Positions 48,601 to 59,500 of a DNA stretch of 64,000 nt are shown piece after piece; the first letter of the stretch is position 1; every line of letters starts with the position of its first letter. The notes beneath the pieces are model-generated. The model had not been told where the DNA came from, made no database searches, and saw nothing but the letters and a program-made list of their open reading frames with translations. The stretch covers positions 1,233,694-1,297,693 of the forward strand of contig PDUO01000001.1 in NCBI GenBank assembly GCA_003008705.1, given 5' to 3'. The DNA is from Pezicula radicicola (taxonomy: Eukaryota > Ascomycota > Leotiomycetes > Helotiales > Dermateaceae). The position numbers and the translations under genes are program-made.

Positions 48601-49540
48601 TGAAATGCATTACGTACTCATCTACAGGTATGTAACTTTGAGCCCAGCCATTTTCAAAGTGTCCTTTTTCGTATTAGCAGTGCTTCTTTTAGAGAGTTTT
48701 AGGATAACTAAGACACGGCTATGGGTAGCGAGGTGTGCCTGGGACATATGGAAATTTCAAGAAATGCCATAGCACCCGAGACAACCAAGAATAGGATAAA
48801 TATAGATCGGATTTACGAACCTGTTGTTGTTGACATATTATCTGCAGTCTGTCCTGGTTGATCATATTTGTAACAGTTCTGGCAATGATAGACTAGCATC
48901 CAGTTGGTCGTATTGATCTCCGTGTGTAGCTGGGTGAGAGTAGCAGATCCATTGTAAAACAGAGGATCCGCATAAGCACTGCGTTGTATTGGTCAGACAA
49001 TGGTGTATACTGAACATACGAAAGGAACTGCATACGGAGCATAACGGAACGAAGTCAAAATCTCTCCATTGTACGGCCAAGCCAGCAACATGAGATGATT
49101 ACTCATTGAGGCCCCAATATTGTTACCATGAACAACTCCAGACCAACCGGTCCCATTCGGCGTTGAGCCCACCTGTGTTCGAATTAGTTACATATAGCAT
49201 TGAAATCTAGAACAACTCACAATCATGCCGATGTAGTCATACTCATCGACAGTTGTGGCGCTCGGTGGTAAAGCTATTCCGAACTGATAGCCTCCCCAAG
49301 AGACCGTAGAGAATTCTCCATCTCCCGTTACATTACCATTTGACATGTATGTGGTCCAGAAAGTGATCCCCGTATTGGGTTCCGTGTAGTAACCCTTGGA
49401 AGCAGCAAAGTCTTGCGCAGAGACGCCATAGAGAACTAGGCTTTATTAGCAGAGGCAGGGTTGCAACTAAAGGAGTAGGCATCCTCGAACTTACAAGAGG
49501 CGGCGGCAAAGATGCCACTGAAGAGAGTGTTGGCCCTCAT
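45663..49540 (-). CDS. cellobiose dehydrogenase with C-terminal CBM1
   Basis: Eighteen exons are inferred: 49540-49495, 49435-49221, 49172-49036, 48978-48821, 48663-48618, 48545-48226, 48174-48024, 47761-47731, 47676-47165, 47100-46998, 46948-46937, 46810-46729, 46674-46534, 46473-46241, 46188-46144, 46091-45821, 45767-45727, 45671-45663. They total 2553 nt (850 residues). A signal peptide (cleavage after about residue 22) is followed by the cytochrome domain with heme ligands Met110 and His212, then a Ser/Thr linker. The GMC dehydrogenase starts with the FAD motif YDYVIVGGGAGG and has catalytic His744 and Asn791. CBM1 (QYGQCGG to YYYQCL) ends the protein. The secreted enzyme oxidises cellobiose and feeds electrons to lytic polysaccharide monooxygenases. 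All key residues are present. Confidence 0.9.
47880..47972. repeat. 18-bp-period repeat array inside a dehydrogenase intron
   Basis: Four or five contiguous units (TGAGTAAGTCACTTGACC, TGAGTAACTCGCTTAACC, CGAGTAACCCACTTGATT, TAGATAGCTCACTCTAAT) lie in the 262-nt intron 47762-48023, the longest intron of the gene. Confidence 0.85.
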
Positions 49541-51326
49541 GACGAATACTGCCTGCACTCGCAGATATTATCAAAAGGTACGGGAGAAACTCAAGGAGAG
49601 CACCAAAACAGCAGTTAGGGATACTTATATTGACAGGCTGACGGGATAAAACTCATCCATGGCAGCAAACGCGTGCAAAGGTCACATTCGGATAAAATGA
49701 AGGACGATTGTTGGTAAGAGATTCATAATGGAGGCCATGTGACAAGCTGGCATTGTATATAGAATATAAGCCTTGTGCAGTTACACGAACCAAGGAGAAA
49801 TCTTCCATTAACAATGCAACTATCGAGGTACTATACGGGAGCCTTCCCGAGATCAAGATGTGTGGAGTACATCAAATATAAATTAGCATTCAGGCTCGCG
49901 GTATGGCCAGAACAGCATCCGCTGCTTAAGAGATCGCTAGCAAAGTATGAAAATGTGAGGAGTATATTAGTCTTGTGCCTTTTGTCTCTTAAGGTTATAT
50001 TCAGGCTCCACGGGAATGGTTTCCTGAACCCCAGGATTCCCCCCATCCGTGCGGTTGCTCTAGCTGGAGCCTGCGTAGTCACCAGCGGTAAAAGTGCTCT
50101 ATTGGGCTCTTTAGATTGATATTCCGATAGCCTCGTGGTCCTAGACGACAGGAACAAGTTATTTTGGTGTGTGTAAGAGAGGAAATAAAATGCCGTTCGT
50201 CTGAACAGATGCAGGATCTTTATATGAATTACGGCAGGGCCGGTTTTGCTCACAGGGAGGATTGATGGATAGAGAGACCTCGATTGGAGATACCATAAGG
50301 GGACTTCCTGGTCTTGTGAGTTAGGTACAGTAGTATCGTATTTAGCCGTTGGCATGGGATAGGTGCAATGGGGTTGGTTGTGGTAATAAAGTTGGAGTTG
50401 CAGCTGAAGTGTTTCGCCAAGCACTTAATCAACTCGGCTGACTAACCGAGCAGGGACCTTCTGGTGGTACGGTAGGTTTCAAGAAATCAGCGTCACCCCC
50501 TTGGCTGGCGTGACTAAGTATACGCACTTTCAGGGCCGAAGTATTAGAATTGCGCACCCGGGAGACGCTAAAGGCCTTTAAGCGAGCCAGGGAGGGTGAC
50601 GCTTATTTCTTGAAACCACCCTTCGTACATACTTCGTAGGTGGTTAAATAAAAGGGGAAAGGGGAAGGGGGAAGGGGGTAAAAAGCAAGCCCTCTTTTTA
50701 AAGATATTATTCGTATCATAAAGTCGTGGGCTGTCTGTCAGGAATAATAATGAATCTTCCAATCCTTCAAACTATCATGATCCAAGATCCACTTCTAGAT
50801 ACTCCGCCTTCTTCAGGCACGCCTCTTCACTCCTGCTTCACTTCCAGACGATCTACCTTGGCCTATCATATCTGCAACGCATGACAGCTAGGGCGCCGGC
50901 TGTGCGTAAAAAATCCCTTCGCCGTATTCTCGTAAACAGCCAACCTCCCGATTCCAGCTCTGCTCTATTGACTCGCCAGACTCAACGATTTACTCGAGAT
51001 GCACGAGGCGTACGGGGTGTCAAAGGTGTAATGTCATGAATGCCTTTGGTGAAATGGTCCACTAGGTGCACGGTCCAAAGGGAACCACAGGTTTTTATCC
51101 CGACCCGAACCCCGTATGTTACGCATCTTTGTCGCTTGCGAATCTTCAATCTCCCAAGGATACGGACGGTGGATCATCTTAGAGAATGGAAATAGATTTG
51201 CTACTTAAGACTTTGGGATCCCTCTCTTGGACTCTTGACTCTTGTAACTAAAGCTTAACTCTGTCACTCTTTCCCATTTTCATCTCACCTTTTTCTCTGT
51301 GACTTTCATACATTCAATTCATCATC
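49541..51326. other. divergent intergenic region with a foldback element
   Basis: 1.8 kb between the cellobiose dehydrogenase (minus) and the small secreted protein gene (plus). It contains the inverted repeat at 50466-50628. A 197-codon open stretch on the minus strand (49831-50424) has no recognisable family and no coding-like composition and is not called. Confidence 0.45.
50466..50628. mobile_element. foldback element with about 47-bp arms
   Basis: The left arm (50466-50512, with GGTTTCAAGAAATCAGCGTC) is repeated in inverted orientation at 50581-50628 (GACGCTTATTTCTTGAAACC), enclosing a loop of about 68 bp. Arms differ at several positions. It has no coding capacity. A small MITE or foldback element is likely, and a structured RNA is an alternative. 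Confidence 0.6.
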
Positions 51327-51953
51327 ATGCTCTTTCCCACACGAACCAGTCTCCTACTTCTCCTATCGGCCACACCCCTTTGTTGGGCTAAGAAGATCCA
51401 CTCTCCCTCGACACAACCAGAGCCATGTTCCCAAATATTCATTCTAGGGGAAAATGAAATGGGAACTGCGAGCATGAGCAAAGCACTCAAGCTTTTGGGA
51501 TACACGCATGTCCCATTCCAAGACCTAAACACCACCACTTCGTTTCACTCGCTTGAGGGAGCCTCCGACTTTAGAAGACCCGATACCTTCACGACCTTGC
51601 AGTCTTCTGAGGAATATGCAAAAGTGTCATCTCAGCACCCAAATGCAAAATTCATTCTTCCACTGGAGACAAAAGAGGATTTTTTGTCTTATGAGCCTAG
51701 ACCACAACCTTGCACCCGCAGTTGGCTTGGCCTCCTAGATCTCTCGAGGCCGAAGAATAGCCCAGAGTGTAGCGAGGAACCCCGGGAGACTTTACCCAGC
51801 CGTGCTACCGTACACCACGGAAACATGCTCAAAATGGTCATGAGAGAGCCTGAACACGTCGTGGAGGAGAAATGGTCAGAACTTTGCAAATTTTTGGGAT
51901 TGGGGTATGCCTTTGTCGAACGGTTGAAGCTTAGGAGATTTCCAAGTGTTTGA
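51327..51953 (+). CDS. small secreted sulfotransferase-like protein
   Basis: A single exon of 208 residues. A signal peptide (TSLLLLLSATPLCWA) is cleaved around residue 21. The segment IFILGENEMGTASMSKALKLLGYTHV aligns in position and pattern with the P-loop of fungal Sulfotransfer_4-like proteins (GxxxTGTxSM), but the usual Gly-Lys/Arg-Thr is replaced by GENEMGTASM. The C-terminus (KWSELCKFLGLGYAFVERLKL) also resembles that family. The protein is shorter than canonical members, so a catalytically reduced or divergent version is likely. The resemblance is by eye and needs a profile search. Confidence 0.55.
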   Translation: MLFPTRTSLLLLLSATPLCWAKKIHSPSTQPEPCSQIFILGENEMGTASMSKALKLLGYTHVPFQDLNTTTSFHSLEGASDFRRPDTFTTLQSSEEYAKVSSQHPNAKFILPLETKEDFLSYEPRPQPCTRSWLGLLDLSRPKNSPECSEEPRETLPSRATVHHGNMLKMVMREPEHVVEEKWSELCKFLGLGYAFVERLKLRRFPSV

Positions 51954-53016
51954 AGGAAGGAATGGAGCCCCTTCCAAGGAGAATGACAATCAATTTGGTT
52001 GAAGGGTGTTACTCTTAAAAGATTCATCACATCAGCTGCTGGCAGTTTCATCGAGTCATCGGTGGCCAGAATGAAATCGAGCCAAGAGAATGCAACCTTC
52101 AAAGTGGGTTATGTACCTATTTTCTCTGTGGCAAAAGATGTCCTGGGCTGAATATAATTGTACATGTGGCATATATTTCGTGGGTTGTTTATAGACAGAA
52201 TTCAATTCGCTAATTATAGCCCAAGATCACTGTTCCATCGTTAATGCCAAAATGAAGTTCGTTGTGAAATATGGAACTTCCAATCAAGTCCATACACCTT
52301 TAGTCATCAGCACCAGAACAACTGAGTAGTTAGACATCTTCTATATCTCTTTTCCATCGTCTCGAAATTCATTTAGAGCAAGCCTTATCTTCGACCTCAA
52401 GTGTATAGGTAAAGTATCTCTTTAGAAAAAGCAGAGAGGTTAAGTAGCTTAAATATTTCCCCTGCAATATCTCTGTAAAACTTTTATTAGCTACACAGAG
52501 ACACCAAGCACAGCACTTGCAATACTTTTAAGCTACCCTCTATATTGTCAAAGTAGAACTATGCTAAAGTTGTAGGCGATTCTAAAGACCAGTAAGTAGT
52601 CAAACCGTGTTAGTGGGTGAATAGCTGGGTTCTTGCCTCCTTAGTCAAAATTTGTTTCTTATTTAAAGCTAGAATGCTACACATTCATTAAACTATATGT
52701 TTATCTACTCATATGCTCATCCATCCATACACTCATCTATCTGCATGTTCATCTGTCTATACGCTTATTCATCTCTATATTCATCTGCCACCTGCAGCTA
52801 TTATATCCTATCTGTAAGCATCGTCTGCTATCTGCAAACATAATAATCTACTACTCTCATCCACCACCCGCAGCTATTTTCTGTAATCTGCAGGTATTAT
52901 CTAGCCTTATAGAAACTGTAAAATGTTCTGTATAAGATAGTACGTATTACGTAGCTAATAGCATAATACACCTTTGAGTTTAAACTTATTTACATAGGAG
53001 TATATAGTCTTTTACT

Positions 53017-53052
53017 TAAGTAACTTACTTAATATAGGTAACCTACTTCAAT
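53017..53052. repeat. 18-bp-period repeat, two units
   Basis: TAAGTAACTTACTTAATA is followed by TAGGTAACCTACTTCAAT. Confidence 0.8.
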
Positions 53053-53688
53053 TAAGAACTTTGCTGATTGTATGTAGAGTTAATAAATGTGCAGGAAATA
53101 AGGACAGGTTTTATACAAAAGTGAGTTATGCAGCCCACACGACTCAGAGAGAGAATCCTAAAGTGAAGCGTAGAGTGCTCGGCTAGTGAAAGTAAACAAA
53201 CAAAAATTTAAAAGTGCTCCCCAGACACCTTTAAATTGTATTTTAAACAAAACTAGTTCAACAAACAGAACAGGCATGTCACAGTGGTGAAGTGGCACAG
53301 GTCAAATTCTGTTTCAAGAGGAGGAAATAAGTAACTAATGGTTCGCCAACCCCGCATACGCATACGAATATTATATTCCCCAGGATTTGAGACGGGTGTG
53401 GGTTCACCCCCCCTATCATCTACCTAACGACAAAAACACAGGTAAAGCTGTGTTCTAGAGGATCTTCTAAGAAGATCCCATAGTTTTGCTGTTTTGGGCT
53501 CTTTTTTGTTCTTTTTTTTTTTGGACCTTTTGGTTGTGTTGATATTTTGGTCGATAAGCGAGGCGCGAGGCTTCAAGAGGATTGATTTCGTGCGCGTGGT
53601 GCCCTTTGTTTACTTGCAGAAGTATCTACTAAAATAAAGGTGAATGCTAACTGTTGTAAAATTCTCCGCTGAATTCAGCATTGCCAGG

Positions 53689-53750
53689 TGATTACTTTAG
53701 TAACTCGCCGACTTTAGTAACTGACTTGATTTAGGTATTTAATTCAAAGC
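53689..53750. repeat. 18-bp-period repeat, three units
   Basis: TTTAGTAACTCGCCGACT, TTAGTAACTGACTTGATT and TAGGTATTTAATTCAAAG are near-contiguous. Confidence 0.75.
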
Positions 53751-54300
53751 CTGTACTTTGTTTGATCTATACTTGCAAAGAGTAAATGATCTATTGCAGA
53801 CCGTCTAGTAGGGATATCTATATCTTCTAAACCTTCACCTACTACTTTATTATCCTCCAAGAATTTCACACTTGCTATTGTAGATCTTTCACACTGAAAA
53901 TAAGAGAGGACACCGAATATGATCTACCTAGTAAAGAATCGCACCTTTAACAAAAAGTGAAAGAGCCATCTACTAGTATCAAAGACTCGAGAAGGATCTT
54001 AGTGTTTAATAGTTTCAGAAACTTTATATTCGGTCGTTTTCCCTTTGCAAGTATGCTATTCCTTACGCTAACGATAGGCGAAGCTATATTCTAGTAGATG
54101 ATTGTATCTGTTTGCAATCTTCGAGTTCTTCTTTCGCATTTGTTTTGTAACTGCTATTGTTTTCCGTTGCGCTGTTTTCAACAAACAAAACATATTAGTC
54201 TATCTGTATCTACCTATATGACCGAAATTTAAAGTCGAGGATTAACAAACTTGTAAAATAACAACTTGATTAGTTGAGTACTTCCCTAGTTGACACGCTA

Positions 54301-54302
<2 letters not shown>

Positions 54303-54338
<36 letters not shown>
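54303..54338. repeat. (AG)n microsatellite
   Basis: About 18 perfect AG dinucleotides. Confidence 0.97.
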
Positions 54339-54340
<2 letters not shown>

Positions 54341-54344
54341 GCTT

Positions 54345-54377
54345 AAGAATAAATAAGTTATCTAAACCAAGTGGGTG
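54345..54377. repeat. 18-bp-period repeat, inverted orientation, weak
   Basis: AGTTATCTAAACCAAGTGGGTGCTTA is one degenerate reverse-orientation unit plus part of a second. Confidence 0.4.
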
Positions 54378-54844
54378 CTTAAAATGATATTGCAGGTAAG
54401 AAACCGAGGCGAATACAGCTTCATACATAATCTTTACTTCGGAAAATTGCAGATAGGACAGAAGTTGAAAGTTTATGATTCACAATGAATAATCTGCCCC
54501 TTTTCATCCGTAGCTAGCTCGCTTAGCTGGGACGAAGCTTTAGTTGTGAGGCAAATAGGATGAGGATTCAATCTTTTAACTTATAATTCCATAGTAAGTG
54601 AAGATAAAAGCATACGAGACAAATACACACCGCTCTATATTTCAGCTGAACACCGAGATGAATTTCTGGTGAATCATTCAAGTTTGAGATTTCCTAAACC
54701 AGCTGAGTGGAAGAGGGGACTTGACGAGTCCAAGCTAAATTATACACCGCCTGGCAGAATAAAAAAGTTCCCGCGCAAACTCCATTCAACTCGCGAGCCG
54801 TGATCAAATCAGAACCACTACCTACCACGACAACGACAGACACA

Positions 54845-55841
54845 ATGAGAGGCAAACGATCGAAACAATACAGGAAGCTCATGCAGCAGTATGGACTTTC
54901 CTTCGGCTTCAGAAATCCATACCAGGTACTGCTTGACGCGGATATCATTAGAGATGCCGATAAATTTAAGATGGACCTCATTGGTGGTTTAGAACGAACG
55001 CTTCATGGAGAGGTAAAACCTAGTATGTACTTACCTACCATCAGCGCATTTAATAGTTCGCATTCGAAGCAGATCATGAGTACTGACGATGGGGTCAGTG
55101 ATAACACAATGCTGCATGCGCCACCTCTATGCCGCCTCCAGCGAACCAGGCGTTTCCTACCTAATCGACAAGTCCAAACTGTACGAGCGTCGCCGCTGCG
55201 GTCACCTGCCTACCGAATACCCAGAACCTCTTTCCGCCAAAGAATGCATAGCTTCAGTCGTTGATCCTAAGGGAAGCGGAACGAACAAGCATCGTTATGT
55301 GGTTGCTAGTCAGGAATTGGAGGTTAGGAAGGCAATGAGAAGAGTGAAGGGTGTACCGTTAGTATACATCAATCGAAGCATAATGATAATGGAACCGATG
55401 GCCGACGCAACTGCCGGGGTTAGAGAGAGGGAGGAACGAGCAAAGTTTAGGGATGGGTTGAAAAGTTCTGGAGGAAGGGAAAGTGGAAGTCAGGGAATGA
55501 AGAGGAAGAGAGATGATGGTGAAGAGGACGGCGATAGAGCAGCGGCTGCCGAGAAGAAGAAGAAGGCGAAGTATGGCAAGGGAATTAAAGGTCCGAACCC
55601 ATTAGCTGTCAAGAAGCCAAAGAAGAAAGTCGAGGACGAGGGCACGGTGACCAAACAGCCCAAGAACTCCAAGGACGAGAATACAAGTGAAGCCCAAGAA
55701 TCGAGTCTTGCAGATGGCCAGGAGAATGAAGCATCAGATCCTAATACCAAGAAGAAGCGCAAGCGGAAGCATAAATCTGCTAAAGGAGCAGTGGGTACAG
55801 TGGCTGATGCTGATGCTGAAGCACAGTCTGCTGGGGAATGA
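54845..55841 (+). CDS. UTP23: UTP23-type rRNA processing factor (PIN-like)
   Basis: Two exons (54845-55022, 55099-55841) join over a 76-nt intron to about 306 residues. The start MRGKRSKQYRKLMQQYG is diagnostic for Utp23/Fcf1-like proteins. Splicing gives LERTLHGEVKPMITQCCMRH, followed by LYERRRCGHLP, KECIASVVDP, KHRYVVASQ and VPLVYINRSIMIMEP, which together form the PIN-like fold with its Cys/His zinc site. The C-terminal third is a Lys-rich nucleolar tail. Utp23 is a catalytically inactive PIN protein of the SSU processome needed for early pre-18S cleavage and snR30 release. An alternative donor at the GAG|GTAAAA just upstream would remove the conserved VKP. Confidence 0.93.
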
Positions 55842-56549
55842 ATTTGAGAAGCCGAGGACTGGTGTCTGTTTACGGCGTTTTGCAACCAAGAAATCTGAGA
55901 GGCTATTATTGCACGAAGCATTTTTGTTGGCGTTCGGCGAGCTTCGACAAGTTTTGATTTATCTGAGGTCCATGAGTTTCTCTTGTGCTCACTTTAAGGA
56001 TTGAAAATAGTAGCTTTCAAATCATGCATTTATAATCGTGTTTGAAGTGCCGTAAAAATGCTATATGATCTTTAAATCACGAGAAAAGCCCGGAAGACCA
56101 GCTTCTGGACGGTCGCCAGCTTGCCTTTCTCTCTGTGCGCTCTGAAATACTACAGACGCTGGAGAATCAATGCAAAAGACTGATAAATACTGTATCAAAT
56201 TTTCTACTTCAATCGGCCTGTAAATTCTTATCTTACACCCTTCGTGCCGGCACGCAATCGTTTTATTACAACAGCGCAATGGCCCCCCTAAGTCCCCCTA
56301 AACCCCCTCCAATACCATTCTGTTTCCCTGAAGTCACCAAAATGTGAGGAACGACCCTTCGCCCATCGCTAAAAACAGCAGACCAGGAGAACCTATTACC
56401 AAAGAACGTCTTGGTAAGATGGATGCGCAACAATAGCACCTCGTATCACCCGCTAACGCCGTAAATAAAACATCCGTGGAAAAACTGGGAGCCATGAAAT
56501 GACGGTCTCCGCAAAGGGCAGGAAAAAAAGCAAAACTAAAAACTGGGTA
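55842..56549. other. convergent 3' region between UTP23 and KAR9 genes
   Basis: 708 bp between convergent stop codons. No gene is recognised. Confidence 0.4.
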
Positions 56550-59500
56550 TCATCGCCATTTTGGCCGCTCCTTGCCATTGGAATCCTTGCTCGTCGTACT
56601 ATTATTACCTGTACTGTTGCCTCTCTGCATTGCCGTGGCGGCGCCCGCAATGGCGTGGGGAGACTCTCTCCCCGTTACACTGCTGTTCTGGCGGCCTCGT
56701 GGAGTTGGCAGTAAACTGACTCTCCTAGTACCATTGCCAGCCAGGGAACTCGCAGGCCTAGTGGTGAGAGATGGGCGTGGTGATGTTGGGCTATTCGTTG
56801 CCGTTGGATCGCTGGATGTAGGCTGCAGAGAAGCGCGTCGATTGCCATTAAGTGTTAACGTTGATGACTGGGCTTGAAGATGGCGTGGTCTCATTGCGGG
56901 AGATGAAAGAACTTGTTGTGAGTAAGGCCCTGGAGAAGCCGAGGCAATACGGTTGCGGATAGCTAGACGAGAGGCCGAAGTACGTGAAGGGGTAACCTCT
57001 GGTGCAGGAGAAGCTGAAGTCTCACGAACAGACGGGCTTGGAAGGGGAATCTTGGAGTCGTGAGATGCGACTGAACTGGCTGAGCGCTTGGGAGTCGGTG
57101 TTGTTTTGACATGGGGACTCGGTGTTGTGAGACTGAGAGGCTTGAAATTGTGGCCAAGGACTGTGCCATGGGTATTGACACTAGAGTTCCATCTTGGTCT
57201 GCTATCTGAATTGGATGGTGATGGTCGTGGTAATCTATTGCCTGTCGGAGTTGCTGAGCTTTGTCTCGGTGCCCCCGGTGAAAGAGACATTCTAGAGGTT
57301 GAGGAACCGTAGGCTGACAAACGGGGAGTCAGTCCCTTTCGAGGGCCCAGGTTTTCGTTCGAAGGCATGCTGACATTTCTCCGTCCACCAGGTTGAGGCA
57401 AGCTGCTGTTGCTGCTCTTGTTACTCTTGCTGCTAGACCTTAATTTGCCGTTCTTTGATGGGGTCGAAGAATCTAATCCTCGACTCAATCCTGACATGAT
57501 GACTGAAGATGCTGGCGAGCTTCCGGGAGTATCTAGACTTCCAATAGTAGAACGATCATTTGACACGATACTTGATATTGAGTCTCTAAGCTGTTGATTC
57601 CTCTTGTCGGCCTGAATCTCCTGCAAACTCGCATCAAGGTCACACATCTGGTCCTTAAGAGTGTCCCATTTGTGTTGCATATCAGAATGCAGTCGGAGAA
57701 TTTCGCCATTGACAGTTAATCGATCTTTGACGCCCTTCTCGATGATAGACAGAACTCGCTCAATAGCAGGTCCGTAGTGAGTTTTCTTTGCCTCGTAACT
57801 TTCGATCTTCTTTCCCATCGCAGCAGGATTATTCAAGTGACCACCTGCATCAACCGACTCCCGAAGTTTAGTAACACTTCGTTCAACGGACTCGTACATC
57901 TTCTGTGCTTGTCGGCCTGCGCCTCTGAAAACCAGAACCCAACGATCTTCCCCTAGTTCCCTACGCAAGGATTCTGCATCCTTCTCAAGGTTCTTCCAGC
58001 TATTCTCAAGGCCGGCCCGCCGTGTCTCGAGCTCTTCGCAGGCTGTCGGGAAGATATCCTCCGCCCTAGAATGAAATGTTGACAATCTCATAGGTAAGAA
58101 ATCTAGGGACGCCCGCAGTGGCTGCATTCTTGCAAATAAAGCCAATAGACTCGAATCATCTTGTGCCATTGCAGGAGTTGTGGGCGTAACCGGGCCTAGA
58201 GGGAAAGCTGGCTGCATGCTGAACCGATTGCTGGCACGCGGCTTCGTTGATGCAGGTGGCGTCTCTTCGACGATTGTCTCCAGCTCGGTTATATCAACAC
58301 CGTCGCCGGCAGCCTCAGCCATCAAGGACTTATGTCTCTTTTCCTCCATCTCAAACACCAGCCTGGACAAGATGTCCATTTCGTTTCCAATGTCTCCCAA
58401 TACCGTATTCCACAACTCTTCCCATTCCATTGCCATCTCTACGGAATTCTTTACATCTCTAAGTGTCCTCTTTATTTTTTCCCATTCCATAAGAATAGTT
58501 TCCACCTGTACGACTACTCTCTTCAACTCGTCCGGAGACACGGTTCCAATATCGTCGCGGCTTTGTAGGGCTTCAATAGCAGAAACGTAGACATTTATGA
58601 GCTCCTCAAACCGTGTAATAGCATTATCCACTTCCTCCAAACCTTCTCTGCCGCCAGCCGCTGCCCATTCGACGTCATCCTCCCCATCCAAACCAGCAAT
58701 GACTTCTGAGGCTTTGAATATCCAGCTCCTTATCTGCTCGGCCGCTCCCATCAACGCCCGGGACGCGTCCTTGGAGGTCCTTATCGCAGAAACCTTCGTA
58801 GATAGTGATTCAGCATCTGGAAGTTGCAGAGAGGTCAGTTGTGCCAGTTGATGTGCAAACGAAGCTCGCGATAATGTGTATATTGATCCAGCTCGTGGAA
58901 GGCCTAGCGGATTGAAGTACGATGGCGAATCATTTGTAAATTCCCCTGGAGTGGTTCCACCTGGAGGTGTGTTCTTTGCCGGCGGTTTTGGAGGCAAATC
59001 TAGGTCGTCTGGTGGTTGCGATCTTTCGATATGTGCCCTTCTCGTATCTGGCATAGCCTTGGTACCGTTTCCATTTGTGTGATCTGGCAGCCTATATTTC
59101 TGCGAGTCCATCCCCATAGGCTCAGCCAGGGTGCTCATGACGCTGTCACTGAAACTCTCGAATCCAGAAGCCCGGCGATCGGTGACTTCTAGGATTCGAT
59201 TATCGGCGTCGTTGAAGCTGCCACCTGTGAACTGAGGAATGAGATAGCCACCGCTGCTAGCACCGCTCCAGGCTCTACCACGCCGTTCAACAATGGAGGT
59301 GTTGATCGAGTTCGCGCGATGGTTGTAATCGAGATGGCGTATCTGGTCCTCGGGGATTCGGCCGATATGTTCGTAAAGCGATGAGGGCCTTGAGGGACTT
59401 GTTGATTTGCGCTCGTTGTTGCCAAAGCCTAGAGCCTTGAGCCGTGCTGCGAGGCCGGGAGAAGGTTTTCTTGCCTGGCGACTTAATCGCTGCGAATCTG

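Larger units (their letters stand above)
51954..54844. other. 2.9 kb AT-rich gene desert
   Basis: No coding sequence, tRNA or rRNA is recognised. It contains 18-bp-period repeats at 53017-53052 and 53689-53750, an inverted-orientation copy near 54345-54377 and an AG microsatellite (54303-54338). CATCTATCTG/TCATC-like repeats lie around 52690-52870, and a short inverted pair (CTTTGCAAGTAT near 54046 against its complement near 53768) may mark a decayed element. Confidence 0.5.

Noticed and set aside
49831..50424. 197-codon open frame on the minus strand
   Set aside because: Composition is not coding-like, no family is recognised, and it lies in an intergenic stretch next to a foldback element.
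53286..53330. Possible tRNA-like A-box sequence near GTGAAGTGGCACAGG
   Set aside because: No matching B box or cloverleaf could be formed.
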